From: SVTX01 sp045602385 | Lineage (GTDB): Bacteria > Bacillota > Clostridia > Oscillospirales > CAG-272 | Assembly (NCBI GenBank): GCA_045602385.1 | Contig: JAZSBL010000030.1 | Span: forward strand, 1-64,000 | Direction of reading: 5' to 3' | DNA length: 64,000 bases | Shown here: positions 9,014 to 16,501 of the stretch, piece after piece | Layout: the number at the start of each line of letters is the position of its first letter | Numbering within the stretch: the stretch's first letter is position 1 | Program-made: the position numbers and the translations under genes | Notes under the pieces: generated by a model | What the model saw: the letters and a program-made list of their open reading frames with translations, nothing else | The model's database searches: none | Told to the model about the DNA's origin: nothing

Positions 9014-9054
9014 TTATCTGCCGAAATGCGGCAGCGGAAAGGAATCATGCAAAA

Positions 9055-10248
9055 ATGAAAATTCTTGTCATTAATGCAGGAAGCAGCTCGCTTAAATATC
9101 AGCTCTTTGATATGACAACGGGCGCTGTATTGGCCAGAGGCTTGTGCGAAAAGATCGGTCTTACCGGTGCTATCACTCATAAGCGTCCCGGCAAGCCTAA
9201 CTACGCAGAGGATTATCCTATGCCCACTCACAACGAAGCTATCGCTCTCGTTCTCAAGCTTCTTACGGATCCTGAGCTCGGAGTTATCGAAAGCGTCGAT
9301 GAGATCAGCGCAGTAGGTCATCGCTTTGCACACGGAGGTAAGCTCAATAAGTCTTGTTTCCTTGGCGAAGAGGAGATCAAGTATATCGAGTCTATCATTC
9401 CGATCAACCCCCTCCACGGACCACCCGCGCTCAAGGGCGTTTCGGCTTGTAAGGCAGTCCTCCCGAACGTACCCCACGTAGGCGTATTCGATACGTCCTT
9501 CTATTCCAGCTTTGACGAGAAGGCATACATTTATCCCCTTCCTTATGAGTGGTATGAGAAGTACGGCGTTCGTCGCTACGGCTTCCACGGCACGTCGCAC
9601 CGCTACGTATCCGCAAAGGCTTGTGAGTTCCTCGGCCTTGACTACAACAAGACAAAGATAGTTTCCTGCCACATCGGTTCAGGTTCTTCTATAACAGCTA
9701 TCGACTGCGGAGTTGCAGTTGATACATCAATGGGCTTTACCCCCCAGGACGGTCTTCCCATGGGAACACGCTGCGGCGGTATCGACCCCTCTATCGTTGA
9801 GTACGTTTGCAAGCAGAGCGGTATGACCGTATCCGAGGTAAACGACGCGCTCAACAAGAAGTCCGGACTTCTCGGAGTTTCCGGCGTATCCAACGACATG
9901 CGTGACGTCCGCGCAGCAGCCGCAGACGGTAACGCTCGCGCACAGCTCGCGGCAGATCTTCTTACACGCTATGCTAAGAAGATAATCGGCTCTTATGTGG
10001 CAGAGATGAACGGAATCGACGTTCTTATCTTCACAGCAGGCCTTGGCGAAAACGATGAGATCGCGCGCCAGGAGATCGGCGATAACATGGAATTCTTCGG
10101 CATCAAGATCGACAGAGACGTCAATCTCAATGCTCCCAGAGGCGAGAACCTTGTTATCAGCACTCCCGACTCCAAGGTAAAGGTCGTTATCATTCCCACC
10201 GACGAGGAATTCATGATCGCATCCGACACATACAACCTCGTCAAATAA
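9055..10248 (+). CDS. ackA: Acetate/propionate kinase
   Basis: This 397-residue ASKHA-fold kinase transfers phosphate from acetyl- or propionyl-phosphate to ADP. Typical sequences are VINAGSSSLKYQLF at the N-terminus, GHRFAHGG and GFHGTSHRYVS, and FTAGLGEN near the C-terminus. Length and order match AckA throughout. It is the first gene of the operon, 49 bases before the aldolase, with two candidate promoters upstream. With PduL in the same operon it completes conversion of propionyl-CoA to propionate with ATP gain. It has no encapsulation helix, so it may act outside the shell or be targeted otherwise. An in-operon ackA is common in glycyl-radical microcompartment loci. Confidence 0.96.
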   Translation: MKILVINAGSSSLKYQLFDMTTGAVLARGLCEKIGLTGAITHKRPGKPNYAEDYPMPTHNEAIALVLKLLTDPELGVIESVDEISAVGHRFAHGGKLNKSCFLGEEEIKYIESIIPINPLHGPPALKGVSACKAVLPNVPHVGVFDTSFYSSFDEKAYIYPLPYEWYEKYGVRRYGFHGTSHRYVSAKACEFLGLDYNKTKIVSCHIGSGSSITAIDCGVAVDTSMGFTPQDGLPMGTRCGGIDPSIVEYVCKQSGMTVSEVNDALNKKSGLLGVSGVSNDMRDVRAAAADGNARAQLAADLLTRYAKKIIGSYVAEMNGIDVLIFTAGLGENDEIARQEIGDNMEFFGIKIDRDVNLNAPRGENLVISTPDSKVKVVIIPTDEEFMIASDTYNLVK

Positions 10249-10297
10249 TTTTGAAAAATAAAAATTAAAATACACTTTTGCGAAAGGAAAAACAAAA

Positions 10298-11119
10298 ATG
10301 GCACAGTCATCCTTTGAAATCAAAAAAGAAATCTGCGACATTGGTAAGAGAATCTACGACCACGGCTTCGTAGCTGCCAATGACGGAAACATCTCTGTAA
10401 AAGTAGGACCTAACGAGTTCTACTGCACACCTACCGGTGTATCCAAGGGTTACATGACACCCGATATGATCATCAAGGTAGACGGCAAGGGCAACAAGAT
10501 CGACGGTAAGCTCAATCCCTCCTCCGAGATCAAGATGCACATGAGAGTCTTCCAGGAGCGCCCCGACGTTAACGCTGTAGTTCACGCTCATCCCCCTGTT
10601 GCAACTGCATTCACAGTTGCAGGCGTTGAGCTTGACCAGTACATACTCCCCGAGGCGATCCTTACAATAGGTAACGTTCCTACCTGCGATTACGGTATGC
10701 CCTCCACAATGGAGATCCCGGATTCGCTTATGCCCTACATCCAGAAGCACGACGCGTTCCTTCTTAAGAACCACGGTGCTCTTACAGTAGGTAACACACT
10801 TCTCAGAGCTTGCTTCACAATGGAAGAGGTTGAGTTCAATGCAAAGATCAACCTTTACGCTCGTCAGATCGGTGTCGGCGCAAACGCTCACATCGAGGAG
10901 ATCTCCTGCCACGAGCTTGAGAGACTTATGGAGCTCCGTAAGAAAATGGGTCTTCCCGGTAAGCACCCCGGATGCAAGACATGCCCCAATAAGGGTACTC
11001 CCAACTGCAAGTGCGCTGACGGTAAGTGCAGCTGCGACAGCCACGGCACACAGGCAACAGGCGAGGATGCTCTCGTTGCTGAGATCACAAGAAAAGTTCT
11101 CGCTGCTCTCGGTAGATAA
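10298..11119 (+). CDS. Encapsulated class II aldolase (fuculose/rhamnulose-1-phosphate type)
   Basis: This 273-residue protein has a class II aldolase/adducin-type fold. The zinc ligands appear as VVHAHPP (about residues 93-95) and LLKNHGALTVG (about 155); the likely catalytic acid is in SEIKMHM. The core ends near residue 222. It is followed by a six-cysteine linker (C228, C231, C239, C241, C246, C248) and a terminal amphipathic helix (EDALVAEITRKVLAALGR) of the kind that targets enzymes into microcompartments. The family splits deoxyketose 1-phosphates into DHAP and lactaldehyde. Its presence marks a fucose/rhamnose-type GRM (GRM5 of Clostridium phytofermentans). The Cys-rich linker is unusual. 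Confidence 0.9.
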   Translation: MAQSSFEIKKEICDIGKRIYDHGFVAANDGNISVKVGPNEFYCTPTGVSKGYMTPDMIIKVDGKGNKIDGKLNPSSEIKMHMRVFQERPDVNAVVHAHPPVATAFTVAGVELDQYILPEAILTIGNVPTCDYGMPSTMEIPDSLMPYIQKHDAFLLKNHGALTVGNTLLRACFTMEEVEFNAKINLYARQIGVGANAHIEEISCHELERLMELRKKMGLPGKHPGCKTCPNKGTPNCKCADGKCSCDSHGTQATGEDALVAEITRKVLAALGR

Positions 11120-11157
11120 TTCGTTTTCACGAAATCCAAGAGAAAGGAGAACCCAAT

Positions 11158-12624
11158 ATGCTTAAAAACTTATCTGAGGCGCAGATCAATGCGATCGTCG
11201 CAAACGTCGTCGCCGAAATGAGAAAGCCCGCCGCTCCCGCGGCACAGGCAGAAAAGAAGGCTTGGGACTCCACTCAGTATATGGGACGTAAGCTCATCGG
11301 AGTTTACGAAACCATGGAGGAGGCTATCGAGGTCGCAAACGCAGGATATACTGCAGTTCGCGCAATGAGCGTAGCGCAGAGAGAGAAGATCATTACCGCT
11401 ATAAGAGAGCTTACACGCGCAGAGGCGCAGACAATGGCGGCTCTCGGTGTTTCGGAAACAAAAATGGGCCGTGTTGACCACAAGTATGCAAAGCACGTGC
11501 TTGTTGCTGACAAGACTCCCGGAACCGAGGATATCATCGAGGAGGCTAAGACGGGCGACAGCGGTCTTACCCTCACCGAGATGGCTCCCTTCGGTGTAGT
11601 CGGTGCGATCACTCCCTCCACCAACCCTTCAGAAACAGTTATTTGTAACAGTATCGGTATGATAGCCGCAGGAAACGGCGTTGTTTTCAACCCCCACCCC
11701 GGCGCTATCGCTACCTCAAACTACGCAGTTGACCTTGTCAACCGCGCGGTTTACAGCGCGGGCGGCCCCCGCGTGCTCGTAGCGAGCGTGGTAAAGCCCA
11801 CTCTCGATACAGCAAACGTAATGTACAAGCATCCGTCAATCAAGCTTCTCGTTTGCACGGGAGGCCCCGGAGTGGTCAAAGCTGTCCTTTCCTCCGGTAA
11901 GAAGGCTATCGGCGCGGGCGCGGGTAACCCCCCCGTTATCGTCGATGACACGGCGGATATCGATAAGGCTGCAAAGGACATTATCGACGGCTGTACGTTT
12001 GATAACAACCTTCCCTGCATCGCGGAAAAGGAAGTCTTCGTCTTTGAAAACGTCGCAGACAGACTCATCGCGGGCATGCAGAAGAACGGCTGTATAAAGC
12101 TCACTCGCGCTCAGGCGGACGAGCTTGCAAAGGTAGTTCTCGTTGAAAAGACCGACAAGTCGGGCAGAACGAAGAAGATCGTTAACCGTGACTGCGTCGG
12201 ACGTGATTGCAAGGTCATCCTTGAAAAGATCGGCATCAAGGTCGGTGACGACATAAGATGCGCTATCGCGGAGGTTCCCTTCGAGCACGAATTTGTCCAG
12301 GAGGAGCTTATGATGCCTATTCTGGGTATCGTTCGCGTCAAGGACATAGACGAAGCTATCAAGCTTGCGGTCAAGGCTGAGCACGGCAACCGCCATACAG
12401 CACACATGCATTCCAAGAATATCGACAATCTCACGGCATTTGCACGCGCGGTTGAAACAACGATCTTCGTAAAGAATGCTCCCTCTTACGCAGGAATAGG
12501 CTTCGGCGGCGAGGGACACACGACCTTTACAATCGCAGGTCCTACCGGCGAGGGTATCACATCGGCGCGCTCCTTTACAAGAAAGCGCCGCTGCGTAATG
12601 GTCGACAGCTTCCGTATTATATAA
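11158..12624 (+). CDS. pduP: CoA-acylating aldehyde dehydrogenase (PduP-like)
   Basis: The 488-residue aldehyde dehydrogenase oxidises propionaldehyde to propionyl-CoA with NAD+. An N-terminal amphipathic helix (LSEAQINAIVANVVAEMRK) followed by an Ala/Pro linker is a classic encapsulation peptide. The catalytic cysteine is C287 in NNLPCIAEKE, and glycine-rich nucleotide-binding stretches (GGPGVVKAVL, GAGAGNPPV) are present. It matches PduP/EutE in length and layout. It starts 38 bases after the aldolase with AGAAAGGAGA as ribosome binding site. It is the central oxidising enzyme of the compartment and makes the NADH that the alcohol dehydrogenase must reoxidise. Confidence 0.95.
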   Translation: MLKNLSEAQINAIVANVVAEMRKPAAPAAQAEKKAWDSTQYMGRKLIGVYETMEEAIEVANAGYTAVRAMSVAQREKIITAIRELTRAEAQTMAALGVSETKMGRVDHKYAKHVLVADKTPGTEDIIEEAKTGDSGLTLTEMAPFGVVGAITPSTNPSETVICNSIGMIAAGNGVVFNPHPGAIATSNYAVDLVNRAVYSAGGPRVLVASVVKPTLDTANVMYKHPSIKLLVCTGGPGVVKAVLSSGKKAIGAGAGNPPVIVDDTADIDKAAKDIIDGCTFDNNLPCIAEKEVFVFENVADRLIAGMQKNGCIKLTRAQADELAKVVLVEKTDKSGRTKKIVNRDCVGRDCKVILEKIGIKVGDDIRCAIAEVPFEHEFVQEELMMPILGIVRVKDIDEAIKLAVKAEHGNRHTAHMHSKNIDNLTAFARAVETTIFVKNAPSYAGIGFGGEGHTTFTIAGPTGEGITSARSFTRKRRCVMVDSFRII

Positions 12625-12663
12625 ATGGAAGCATCGCAAATTTACAGAAAGGACAGAAACAAA

Positions 12664-13890
12664 ATGGATATTACAGCTTCCCAGATCGAAAGCATAGTTC
12701 GCTCCGTGATAAGCTCCATGGGCGCAGGCGCGGCAGCTCCTAAGGCTGCAGGCGCGATCCCCACGACAGCTCGGGTTGCAATGCTTACCGGTACAAAGAA
12801 GATTGAAGTACAAGAGCTTCCCATTCCTCCGCTCGGTGACGATGACATTCTCATCCGCGTTGAGGGTGCGGGAATCTGCGGCACAGACGTCCACGAATGG
12901 AAATCCGACCCGTTCGGCCTTATACCCGTTATCCTCGGTCACGAGGGCACCGGTGAGGTCGTTGCAGTCGGAAAGAACATCAAGGTCGACACCGCAGGAA
13001 AGCCTCTCGGAGTTGGCGACAAGATCGTTACCTCTGTTATCAGCTGCGGCGAATGCTACGCATGCCGCATGGTTCCCGGAAGAACCAACCTCTGTGACAA
13101 TCAGGGCGTTTTCGGACTTATCGGTGACAAGAGAGGTCAGAACGAGGGCAACCGCGTAAACGGTTGGTTCGCAGATTACATGGTCATCAAGGGCGGCCTC
13201 GGCGCTACATATTTCCAGGTCAACGAGCTTGACTTAAAGCAGAGAATGATCCTTGAGCTTGCTTGCGTTTGCGTTCACGCGCTTGAGAGAGGTCAGAAGA
13301 CAGGTCTTCTCAACTTTGGCTCCAAGGTTCTCGTTCAGGGCTGCGGACCTGTTGGTCTTGTTATGATCACGGTTCTCCGCGCTGCAGGTATCAACCACAT
13401 CATTGCGGTTGACGGTAACGAGGACAGACTTAAGGTTGCAGAGAAGATGGGCGCTAAGACGACTATCTGCTTCCGCCGTCCTGATGAGGACACTCTTGAT
13501 AAGAGAGTCGCTAAGGTTAAAGCTATCGCTAACGGCGTTGGCGTTGACTTCGCTTACCAGTGCACAGGTGCTCCTGTTGCAGCTGCAGATATTTACAGCT
13601 ACATCCGCCGTGGCGGCGGCATGTGCGAAATGGGCTTCTTCGTAAACAACGGCGAGTATCAGGTCAACCCCCACCTCGCTATGTGTAACAAGGAGATAGA
13701 CATCGTAGGCTCATGGGACTACTCCGCAGAGGATTACCCCAAGACAGTGGCATTCCTCAAGCAGTGCCGCGAGATGAATATCCCGATCGAGGATCTCATT
13801 ACTCACTCCTTCCCCCTCGACAAGATGAACGAGGCTATGGAAACAAATGTTGCTCAGGCAGGAATCAAGATCTGCTACATCAACGAGTAA
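12664..13890 (+). CDS. Encapsulated zinc-dependent alcohol dehydrogenase (MDR family)
   Basis: The 408-residue medium-chain dehydrogenase has catalytic zinc motifs GICGTDVHEW and GHEGTGEVVAVG, a structural lobe with CGECYAC and a later cysteine, and a Rossmann motif VQGCGPVGLV. The start is ATG 12664, preceded by AGAAAGGAC; a longer frame begins directly after the previous stop but lacks a ribosome binding site. With this start the protein opens with ITASQIESIVRSVISSMG and an Ala/Pro linker, an encapsulation helix like those of PduP and PduL here. Most Pdu/GRM loci use an iron-type PduQ for this role. The likely substrate is lactaldehyde or propionaldehyde with NADH. Confidence 0.9.
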   Translation: MDITASQIESIVRSVISSMGAGAAAPKAAGAIPTTARVAMLTGTKKIEVQELPIPPLGDDDILIRVEGAGICGTDVHEWKSDPFGLIPVILGHEGTGEVVAVGKNIKVDTAGKPLGVGDKIVTSVISCGECYACRMVPGRTNLCDNQGVFGLIGDKRGQNEGNRVNGWFADYMVIKGGLGATYFQVNELDLKQRMILELACVCVHALERGQKTGLLNFGSKVLVQGCGPVGLVMITVLRAAGINHIIAVDGNEDRLKVAEKMGAKTTICFRRPDEDTLDKRVAKVKAIANGVGVDFAYQCTGAPVAAADIYSYIRRGGGMCEMGFFVNNGEYQVNPHLAMCNKEIDIVGSWDYSAEDYPKTVAFLKQCREMNIPIEDLITHSFPLDKMNEAMETNVAQAGIKICYINE

Positions 13891-13905
13891 TAAGAGGGCG
13901 CAAGC

Positions 13906-14238
13906 ATGGCAGCTCTCGGTATGATAGAGGTCTACGGCTACACGACCTCAATAGTTGTTGCTGACGTCGTTGCTAAGACGGCTGACGTAAAAGTAGTAGC
14001 CATTGACAAGAACAAGCCTGCAAATGCAGATGCTTGTCCCGTACCGCTCGTTATGGTAGTCAAGTTTGTTGGTAACGCTGGCGCAGTTCAGTCTGCGCAC
14101 GACGCGGGTGTTGCCGAGGCGGAGCGCCGCGGACTTTACATCACGTCAAAGGTTATCGCAGGCCTTGACGATCAGGTTCAGTGGTTTGCAGAGCTTACCG
14201 CAACGGGCAAGGATAAATTCCGAAATCTCGACAAATAA
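13906..14238 (+). CDS. BMC-H shell protein with long pore-side insertion
   Basis: The 110-residue hexameric shell protein has a recognisable BMC fold: MAALGMIEVYGYTTSIVVADVVAKTADV at the start and AVQSAHDAGVAEAERRG later. Compared with PduA it carries about 10 extra residues (KNKPANADACPVP) where the pore loop is expected, including a cysteine, and a longer C-terminal tail. This suggests a different pore or a cofactor/metal site. It begins 16 bases after the alcohol dehydrogenase. The role as shell tile is secure; what passes through is unknown. Confidence 0.9.
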   Translation: MAALGMIEVYGYTTSIVVADVVAKTADVKVVAIDKNKPANADACPVPLVMVVKFVGNAGAVQSAHDAGVAEAERRGLYITSKVIAGLDDQVQWFAELTATGKDKFRNLDK

Positions 14239-14292
14239 GTCGAAGAAACAAAATTATAAAAAAATAATTGAAAATAAAAGGAGAACACACTC

Positions 14293-14568
14293 ATGAATGA
14301 AGCACTTGGAATGGTAGAGACCAGAGGACTTGTAGCTGCTATCGAGGCAGCAGATGCTATGGTAAAGGCAGCGAACGTACAGCTTATCGGCTCCGAGAAG
14401 ATCGGTAGCGGACTCGTAAGCGTTATGGTTCGCGGCGACGTTGGCGCAGTTAAGGCTGCTGTTGAGGCAGGCGGCGCAGCTGCAGCTCGTCTTGGCGAGG
14501 TTGTTGCAACTCACGTTATTCCCCGCCCCCACACCGACGTTAACAAGCTTCTCCCCACACTTGGTTAA
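14293..14568 (+). CDS. BMC-H shell protein, PduA/PduJ-like, copy 1
   Basis: The 91-residue classic hexameric shell protein is very close to PduA: NEALGMVETRGLVAAIEAAD at the start, the pore loop KIGSGLV and the C-terminal VIPRPHTDVNKLLP. The Gly-Ser-Gly pore in PduA passes 1,2-propanediol, which fits the substrate proposed here. It is almost identical to the gene at 15020-15295; the proteins differ by one residue (Arg/Asn at position 66). The ribosome binding site is AAAGGAGAAC. A 15-bp hairpin follows the stop. Confidence 0.97.
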   Translation: MNEALGMVETRGLVAAIEAADAMVKAANVQLIGSEKIGSGLVSVMVRGDVGAVKAAVEAGGAAAARLGEVVATHVIPRPHTDVNKLLPTLG

Positions 14569-14579
14569 GTAAAAGTGAA

Positions 14580-14617
14580 GAGTGAAAAGTGAAGAGTTAA
14601 TGCTTCGCTTTTCACTC
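14580..14617 (+). other. Intercistronic hairpin after first PduA-like gene
   Basis: GAGTGAAAAGTGAAG (14580-14594) pairs with CTTCGCTTTTCACTC (14603-14617) with one G-U pair. There is no T-run, so it is more likely an mRNA-stabilising or processing structure than a terminator. The left arm is built of repeated AGTGAAG/AGTGAAA units. Confidence 0.7.
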
Positions 14618-14645
14618 CCCAAATTACTTATTAAGGAGAAAAACT

Positions 14646-14930
14646 ATGGAAAACGCTATCGCTTTGCTTGAGGTTCAAGCTATGGTAACGGCTATCGTCG
14701 GTCTTGACGCAATGGTCAAGGCGGCGAACGTCAAGCTTATCCACGTTGAAAAGCGTCTTGGCGGCAGACTCGTAACAGTTGTTGTCGAGGGTTCTGTTTC
14801 CGCAGTTACCGCCGCTCTTGAGGCAGGCGTTGAGGCGGCAAAGACCGTTGGCAACGTTGCATGCGCAGAGGTTATCGCTCGTCCGCACGCAGACATCGTG
14901 AGATTTATCAAAACAGATAAGGGCGTTTAA
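14646..14930 (+). CDS. BMC-H shell protein, divergent paralogue
   Basis: The 94-residue hexameric shell protein lies between the two near-identical PduA-like genes. It keeps the fold (LLEVQAMVTAIVGLDAMVKAANV, VVEGSVSAVTAALEAG) and the terminal ARPHADIVRFI. The pore loop is RLGGRLV rather than KIGSGLV, so it has no pore serine and probably a different selectivity. Its ribosome binding site is AAGGAGAAA. Its sequence has drifted far from its neighbours, so it is an old paralogue, unlike the recent duplicate pair. Confidence 0.95.
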   Translation: MENAIALLEVQAMVTAIVGLDAMVKAANVKLIHVEKRLGGRLVTVVVEGSVSAVTAALEAGVEAAKTVGNVACAEVIARPHADIVRFIKTDKGV

Positions 14931-15019
14931 TTTTCCCTTATCCAAACACAAAAATTAATCGGGAAATCCCGAATAATCTAAATTTTTAAAAATTTTTATC
15001 CAAAAAGGAGAATTTTACT

Positions 15020-15295
15020 ATGAATGAAGCTCTTGGAATGGTAGAGACCAGAGGACTTGTAGCTGCTATCGAGGCAGCAGATGCTATGGTTAAGGCAGCA
15101 AACGTACAGCTTATCGGCTCCGAGAAGATCGGTAGCGGACTCGTAAGCGTTATGGTTCGCGGCGACGTTGGTGCAGTTAAGGCTGCTGTTGAGGCAGGCG
15201 GCGCAGCTGCAGCAAACCTCGGTGAGGTTGTTGCAACTCACGTTATTCCCCGTCCTCACACCGACGTTAACAAGCTTCTCCCCACACTCGGCTAA
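15020..15295 (+). CDS. BMC-H shell protein, PduA/PduJ-like, copy 2
   Basis: The 91-residue hexameric shell protein is identical to the product of 14293-14568 except Asn in place of Arg at residue 66 (AAANLGEV against AAARLGEV). The DNA is also nearly the same across the whole gene, with a handful of third-position changes, but the upstream regions differ. This points to a recent duplication or ongoing gene conversion. Pore loop KIGSGLV. A strong intercistronic hairpin follows. Two gene copies would raise the dose of the main shell tile or allow Arg/Asn mixed hexamer edges. Confidence 0.97.
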   Translation: MNEALGMVETRGLVAAIEAADAMVKAANVQLIGSEKIGSGLVSVMVRGDVGAVKAAVEAGGAAAANLGEVVATHVIPRPHTDVNKLLPTLG

Positions 15296-15324
15296 TATAA
15301 GTCGAATCGGGAAAGTCCCGGGAC

Positions 15325-15354
15325 GTGTCCTGCCCGTATTCACGGGCGGGACAC
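15325..15354 (+). other. Intercistronic hairpin before pduL
   Basis: GTGTCCTGCCCGT (15325-15337) pairs with ACGGGCGGGACAC (15342-15354) with one G-U pair and a 4-base loop. It has no T-run. It is the second such hairpin after a PduA-like gene, probably segmenting the mRNA. Confidence 0.7.
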
Positions 15355-15461
15355 CCCGCACCCCTTAAAATATATCTCAAATTTTCGTATATCCGCGCTC
15401 AATGACAGCTTTGAACGTCTTTATATGAAAATTTGCGAGAATTTCTGAAAGGAGTTCTATA

Positions 15462-16133
15462 ATGAGCATATCCAATATTGAAATCGAGGCTATCGTTAAA
15501 AAGATAGTTTCCGAGATGGAGGGCAGCGGCGCAAAGACATCCGCTCCCCAGAAAACAGGCTATGAGATCCCCGTAGGCATCTCCAATCGCCACATTCATC
15601 TTTCACAAGAGCATCTTGAAATACTTTTTGGCAAGGGTTATTCCCTTACCCACCTAAAGGATCTCTCCCAGCCCGGTCAGTACGCATGCAAGGAGACTCT
15701 TACTATCGTAGGTCCTTCAATGCGCTCTATCGAGGGAGTCCGTGTTCTCGGCCCTGTCCGCCGCGCGAGCCAGGTCGAGATCTCGGTTACAGATTCATAT
15801 ATCCTTAAGGTCAAGCCCCCCGTACGCGAGTCGGGCAAGATAGCAGGCTCTGCCCCCGTTACCATTATTGGTCCTAAGGGCATAGTTCAGCTCTCCGAGG
15901 GTTGTATCATCGCAAACAGACACATTCATATGTCCCCCGACGATGCCGCTCACTTTGGCGTTAAGGATGGAGACTATATCGATGTTGACGCGATGAGCGG
16001 AACAAAGCGCACACGCTGGTTTGACGTCCAGGTCCGCGTTCACAAGGATTTCCGTCTTGAAATGCACGTCGACACAGACGATGCAAACGCAGTAGGCTTC
16101 AAGAACGGCTCCACCGTAGTTCCCGTTAAGTAA
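15462..16133 (+). CDS. pduL: Phosphate propanoyltransferase PduL
   Basis: The 223-residue microcompartment-type phosphotransacylase converts propionyl-CoA and phosphate to propionyl-phosphate, recycling CoA inside the shell. Duplicated beta-barrel domains carry the zinc-binding motifs NRHIHLSQEHL (about residue 46-56) and NRHIHMSPDDA. The N-terminal helix ISNIEIEAIVKKIVSEMEGS is an encapsulation peptide of the same type as on the two dehydrogenases. The ribosome binding site is AAAGGAG. It works between PduP and AckA. Confidence 0.96.
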   Translation: MSISNIEIEAIVKKIVSEMEGSGAKTSAPQKTGYEIPVGISNRHIHLSQEHLEILFGKGYSLTHLKDLSQPGQYACKETLTIVGPSMRSIEGVRVLGPVRRASQVEISVTDSYILKVKPPVRESGKIAGSAPVTIIGPKGIVQLSEGCIIANRHIHMSPDDAAHFGVKDGDYIDVDAMSGTKRTRWFDVQVRVHKDFRLEMHVDTDDANAVGFKNGSTVVPVK

Positions 16134-16154
16134 TATTAAATGAGGTAATATAAG

Positions 16155-16415
16155 ATGTTAAGAGGAAAAGTAATAGGAAATATCGTATCTACGAATAAGC
16201 TTGACAAGCTCGTTGGCTTCAAGTTTCTTGAGATCCAGCTCATCGAGAACACGCAGCTGACCGACAAATACATAGTTGCGGTAGACCGCACTGTAAGCGC
16301 GGGAATCGGTGAAGAAGTTCTTATCACAACGGGAAGCGGAGCAAGAATGGCTCTTTGCGACGAGAACTGCCCTATCGACGCAGTTGTTGTCGGTGTTGTT
16401 GATAAAAAACAGTAA
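16155..16415 (+). CDS. BMC-P pentameric vertex protein (EutN/CcmL family)
   Basis: The 86-residue protein starts LRGKVIGNIVSTNKLDKLVGFKFLEI and ends DAVVVGVVD, the standard EutN/CcmL/PduN beta-barrel pattern. Pentamers of this family cap the twelve vertices and are needed to close the shell. It starts 21 bases after pduL with a GAGGT ribosome binding site. It is the only vertex protein in the operon. Confidence 0.96.
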   Translation: MLRGKVIGNIVSTNKLDKLVGFKFLEIQLIENTQLTDKYIVAVDRTVSAGIGEEVLITTGSGARMALCDENCPIDAVVVGVVDKKQ

Positions 16416-16501
16416 TACGCCTGATCTCAAGCCGTTTTTAAGACTTGATATCATTAAAAATCAGCACAAAACCGCATGTGAGCGGTGAAAGGTATACGCG
16501 A

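Noticed and set aside
11836..12942. Long minus-strand frame of 368 residues opposite the aldehyde and alcohol dehydrogenases
   Set aside because: Shadow of strongly coding plus-strand genes; Cys/Arg-rich composition with no start signal or family resemblance.
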